Shown here in pieces: positions 12,386 through 14,842 of a DNA stretch of 14,842 nucleotides. Each line of letters opens with the position of its first letter. Within the stretch, counting starts at the first letter, position 1. Source of the DNA: an uncultured Actinomycetes bacterium (lineage in GTDB: Bacteria; Actinomycetota; Thermoleophilia; Solirubrobacterales; 70-9); contig CALCIA010000229.1 of the NCBI GenBank assembly GCA_937907435.1, positions 1-14,842 of the forward strand, in the 5' to 3' direction. Position numbers and translations under genes: made by a program. Below the pieces are notes generated by a model. The model ran no database searches, had not been told where the DNA came from, and saw only the letters and a list, made by a program, of their open reading frames with translations.

Positions 12386-14083
12386 ATGCCTCCCACCGAT
12401 TCCATCGCCGGGCTGAAGGGTGCCGTCGAGGCCGCCGCGCGGGCGCTGCGCGACGGCGAGCCCACCGAGCCGGCCCCGACCCTCGACCGTCCTCCCAAGC
12501 CCGACCTCGGCGACTACAGCTCCAACGCGGCGATGCTGCTCGCCGGGCCGCTCGGCGACAACCCGCGCGCCGTCGCCGAGCGCCTGCGGGGCGAGCTCGA
12601 AGGGAGCCTCGGCGGCGACGCGGGGAGCCTCGACCGGATCGAGGTCGCGGGCCCCGGCTTCGTCAACCTCTACCTCTCCGACACGTGGTACCGGCGCGCG
12701 CTGGGGGCGCTGGTCGCCGCGGGGGAGGACCTCGGCCCGGCCCCGACGGCGGCGCCGGAACGGATCCTGGTCGAGTTCGTCTCCGCCAACCCGACCGGCC
12801 CGCTGCACGTCGGCGGCGGCCGCGGCGCGGCCTACGGCGACGCGGTGGTGCGCCTGCTCGCGGCGGTCGGCCACGAGGTCGAGCGCGAGTACTACATCAA
12901 CGACGCGGGCTCCCAGGTCACCCACTTCGCCCGCTCGATCAGCGCCCGGATGAAGGGCGAGGACCTGCCCCCGGACGGCTACCGGGGCGAGTACGTGGTC
13001 GAGCTGGGGAAGGCGATCGCCGCCGCGGGGATCGACCCCGACGACCTCACCGCGGTCGGCGAGCGCGGCATCGCGCTGATGATCGACCAGGTGCGCGAGA
13101 CCCTGCGCCGCTTCGGCGTCGTCATGGACACCTGGTTCTCGGAGCGCAGCCTGGTCGACCGGGGCGACGCCGAAGCGGCCCTCGCCAAGCTCGACGCGGG
13201 CGGCCACACCTACCGGCACGAGGGCGCGCTCTGGCTGCGCACGACCGAGTTCGGCGACGACAAGGACCGGGTGCTGATCCGCTCCGACGGCGAGCCGACC
13301 TACCTGATGCCGGACATCGCCTACCACTGGGACAAGCTCGAGCGCGGCTTCGGGCGGCTGATCGACGTGCTCGGCGCCGACCACCATGGCTACGTGGCGC
13401 GGCTGCGGGCCTCGATCGAGGCGCTGGGGGGCGATCCGGACGGCTTCGAGGCGCTGATCATGTCCCTCGTCCACATCGTCGAGGACGGCCAGCGGGCGCA
13501 GATGTCGAAGCGCAGCGGCGACTTCGTCTCGCTCGACGACCTGATCGACGACATCGGCGCCGACGCGGCGCGCTGGTTCATGCTCTCGCGGTCCCACGAG
13601 ACGACCGTCGACATCGACCTCGCCCTGGCCCGCAAGCAGGCGAGCGAGAACCCGGTCTACTACGTGCAGTACGCCCACGCCCGGATCGCCTCGATCCTGC
13701 GCAAGGCGGCGGAGGTGGGGGGCGGTGGCGACGCGGGCGATGCCGGGACGGGTGCGGCCGCGGCGGGCGACGCGGGCGCCGCGGCCTTCGACCCCGACGG
13801 GCGCAGCGAGCCGCTGGAGCCGAGCGAGAAGGCGCTGGTCAAGCGGCTGCTCGAGTTCCCGCACGAGGTGCGCGAGGCGGCGGCGCGGCGGGCGCCGCAC
13901 CGGATCTGCGCCTACTCGACCGCGGTCGCCGCCGACTTCCACGCCTTCTACCGCGACTGCCAGGTGGTCGGCGCGGAGGGTGAGGGGGTCGAGGCCTCGC
14001 GGCTCGCCCTCTGCCTGGTCGCCAAGCGGACGATCGCCGGGTCCCTCGGGCTGCTCGGGATCTCGGCGCCCGAGCGGATGTGA
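12386..14083 (+). CDS. argS: Arginyl-tRNA synthetase
   Basis: It charges tRNA-Arg with arginine in the cytoplasm. The 565 residues match bacterial class I ArgRS. The N-terminal tRNA-binding domain (about 1-115) is followed by FVSANPTGPLHVGGGRGAA, where the HIGH-type motif reads HVGG (141-144), a variant of the usual HVGH. Next come YYINDAGSQ, the GADHHGYVARL region and the KMSKS equivalent QMSKRSGDF (Met373-Ser-Lys375). The C-terminal DALR anticodon-binding domain ends in ISAPERM, as usual. Between about residues 447 and 472 lies a Gly/Ala/Asp-rich low-complexity insertion. The ATG at 12386 has a -10 six nt upstream. The stop overlaps the next gene's GTG by 4 nt. Confidence 0.97.
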   Translation: MPPTDSIAGLKGAVEAAARALRDGEPTEPAPTLDRPPKPDLGDYSSNAAMLLAGPLGDNPRAVAERLRGELEGSLGGDAGSLDRIEVAGPGFVNLYLSDTWYRRALGALVAAGEDLGPAPTAAPERILVEFVSANPTGPLHVGGGRGAAYGDAVVRLLAAVGHEVEREYYINDAGSQVTHFARSISARMKGEDLPPDGYRGEYVVELGKAIAAAGIDPDDLTAVGERGIALMIDQVRETLRRFGVVMDTWFSERSLVDRGDAEAALAKLDAGGHTYRHEGALWLRTTEFGDDKDRVLIRSDGEPTYLMPDIAYHWDKLERGFGRLIDVLGADHHGYVARLRASIEALGGDPDGFEALIMSLVHIVEDGQRAQMSKRSGDFVSLDDLIDDIGADAARWFMLSRSHETTVDIDLALARKQASENPVYYVQYAHARIASILRKAAEVGGGGDAGDAGTGAAAAGDAGAAAFDPDGRSEPLEPSEKALVKRLLEFPHEVREAAARRAPHRICAYSTAVAADFHAFYRDCQVVGAEGEGVEASRLALCLVAKRTIAGSLGLLGISAPERM

Positions 14084-14754
14084 TCCGCCGAGGCGCCAAG
14101 CTCCCCGTCCTCGCCGAGATCGGCGCCCCGGCCTCCTCGAACGGCCGCGCCTGGGGACTGCGACGGGCCGACCTGGAGGCGCTGCGGGAGGTGCTCGGGC
14201 GGCTGGATCGCCAGCGGGCGGTCCTGGTGACCGGGGAGGAGGCGCCGGCGGCGACGCTCGCCATCGCCCTGGCCGGGGTCGCCGCCGCCGCGGGTACGCC
14301 GACGGCGCTGGTCGAGTGCGATGTCGAACGGCCGCGGATCGCCGCGGACCTGGGACTGTCCCCGACCCCGGGCCTGCACGAGTACCTGCGCTGGGAGGTG
14401 ACCCCGGCCGACATCGTCCAGCCCCTGACCCTGGCGGGCGCGGCGAGCTCGACCGCCGCCGGCCCGCTGGCCTGCGTCTGCGCCGGGCGACCGAGCAAGG
14501 ACGCCCGGACGCTGCTCGGCCTCGGCAGCTTCCACCACATGGCGACGAAGCTGCGCGACGCCTACGCCCTGGTCGTCCTCCTCGGCCCGCCGCTGGAAGG
14601 CGCCGGCGGCGCGCTCTCGAGCGCAGCAGCTGAGGCCGATTGCGTCCTCACCGCGCTCCGAGAGCGGCCGGATCGCCGCGCGGCGAAGGCGCATGGCGAG
14701 GCGCTGTCGTGGCTCGGGGCGTCGCCGTCGGGCGCGGTCGTCGTCGGGGGGTAG
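14080..14754 (+). CDS. CpsD/BY-kinase-like P-loop protein with degenerate Walker A
   Basis: This 224-residue protein resembles the cytoplasmic domain of CpsD/Wzc tyrosine kinases and the wider ParA/MinD P-loop group. The N-terminus has the linker-like LPVLAEI. The P-loop position reads VTGEEAPAATLAIALA (about 50-65), where the GKS/T core including the ATP-binding Lys is replaced by PAAT. The second motif is better kept: LVECDVERPRIAADLGL (Asp81) followed by GLHEYLRWEVTPADIVQPL, close to the DxDLRRP...GL pattern of BY-kinases. There is no C-terminal Tyr cluster. It may be a non-catalytic regulatory relative. The GTG at 14080 overlaps the argS stop (GTGA); the family similarity is by eye only, so the name is provisional. 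Confidence 0.7.
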   Translation: MIRRGAKLPVLAEIGAPASSNGRAWGLRRADLEALREVLGRLDRQRAVLVTGEEAPAATLAIALAGVAAAAGTPTALVECDVERPRIAADLGLSPTPGLHEYLRWEVTPADIVQPLTLAGAASSTAAGPLACVCAGRPSKDARTLLGLGSFHHMATKLRDAYALVVLLGPPLEGAGGALSSAAAEADCVLTALRERPDRRAAKAHGEALSWLGASPSGAVVVGG

Positions 14755-14774
14755 CGGGGGTTCGGGGGGTTGGC

Positions 14775-14842
14775 GGCCGTCCGAGGTGGGGGTGCGGGTG
14801 TCCTGGGCTCCTCATGGGGGTCCTGGCAGGCTGTGACCCCCA
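14775..14842 (+). repeat. Dispersed modular palindromic repeat, copy 3 (cut by window end)
   Basis: The GGCCGTCCGAGGTGG module (14775-14789) precedes a complete left arm (14800-14822) identical to that of copy 1, then the loop CTGGCAGGCTGT (14823-14834) and the first 8 nt of the right arm. Orientation is the same as copy 2. It begins 46 bp after the stop of the P-loop gene; the rest lies beyond the window. Confidence 0.88.

Noticed and set aside
12356..13942. 528-codon minus-strand frame opposite argS
   Set aside because: Antisense shadow of argS with low-complexity content.

Overview
The window is GC-rich chromosomal DNA with strongly GC-biased third codon positions and many GTG/TTG starts. 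Gene content and codon use point to a high-GC Gram-positive (actinobacterial) chromosome. A deep-branching group such as Thermoleophilia/Solirubrobacterales is my inference from the mix of genes, not something the sequence proves.

Layout: (1) Bases 1-438 hold a doubtful C-terminal gene fragment and a cluster of palindromes. (2) 439-2081 is a two-gene ABC-2 exporter (ATPase and permease overlapping by 4 nt), followed by a small VOC/glyoxalase-fold protein (2130-2492). (3) 2547-7080 is a compact lower-glycolysis operon, gap-pgk-tpiA-gpmI, covering glyceraldehyde-3-phosphate to 2-phosphoglycerate. (4) 7106-7715 is an Hsp20 small heat-shock gene with a near-consensus TTGACA/CATAAT promoter. (5) 7716-8230 is a 515-bp non-coding stretch packed with repeats. 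(6) 8231-9445 is a tRNA-guanine transglycosylase (tgt), convergent with a minus-strand pair: a membrane Ser/Thr protein kinase (9555-10817) and a Glu-rich lipoprotein (10817-11452). (7) A metallophosphoesterase (minus) and argS (plus) diverge from a very short shared promoter region. argS overlaps by 4 nt a CpsD/BY-kinase-like P-loop protein whose Walker A lysine is missing.

The most unusual content is a dispersed, modular palindromic repeat. It has 23-bp perfectly complementary arms and a 12-nt loop and occurs three times (196-323, 7761-7901, 14775-window end). Where two complete copies differ, both arms changed together (T-A to G-C), so base pairing is preserved. A 55-nt flank on one side and a GGCCGTCCGAG-type module on the other are also conserved; one solitary copy of the latter lies in the loop of the tgt/kinase inverted repeat. 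Each palindrome begins 46-73 bp after a plus-strand stop codon, although the first of those stops belongs to the doubtful fragment.

Several genes (tgt, argS, the lipoprotein, probably the metallophosphoesterase) have a TANNNT -10 hexamer only 6-7 nt before the start codon and no Shine-Dalgarno sequence, which suggests leaderless mRNAs. The internal glycolytic genes and hsp20 instead carry clear purine-rich ribosome binding sites.
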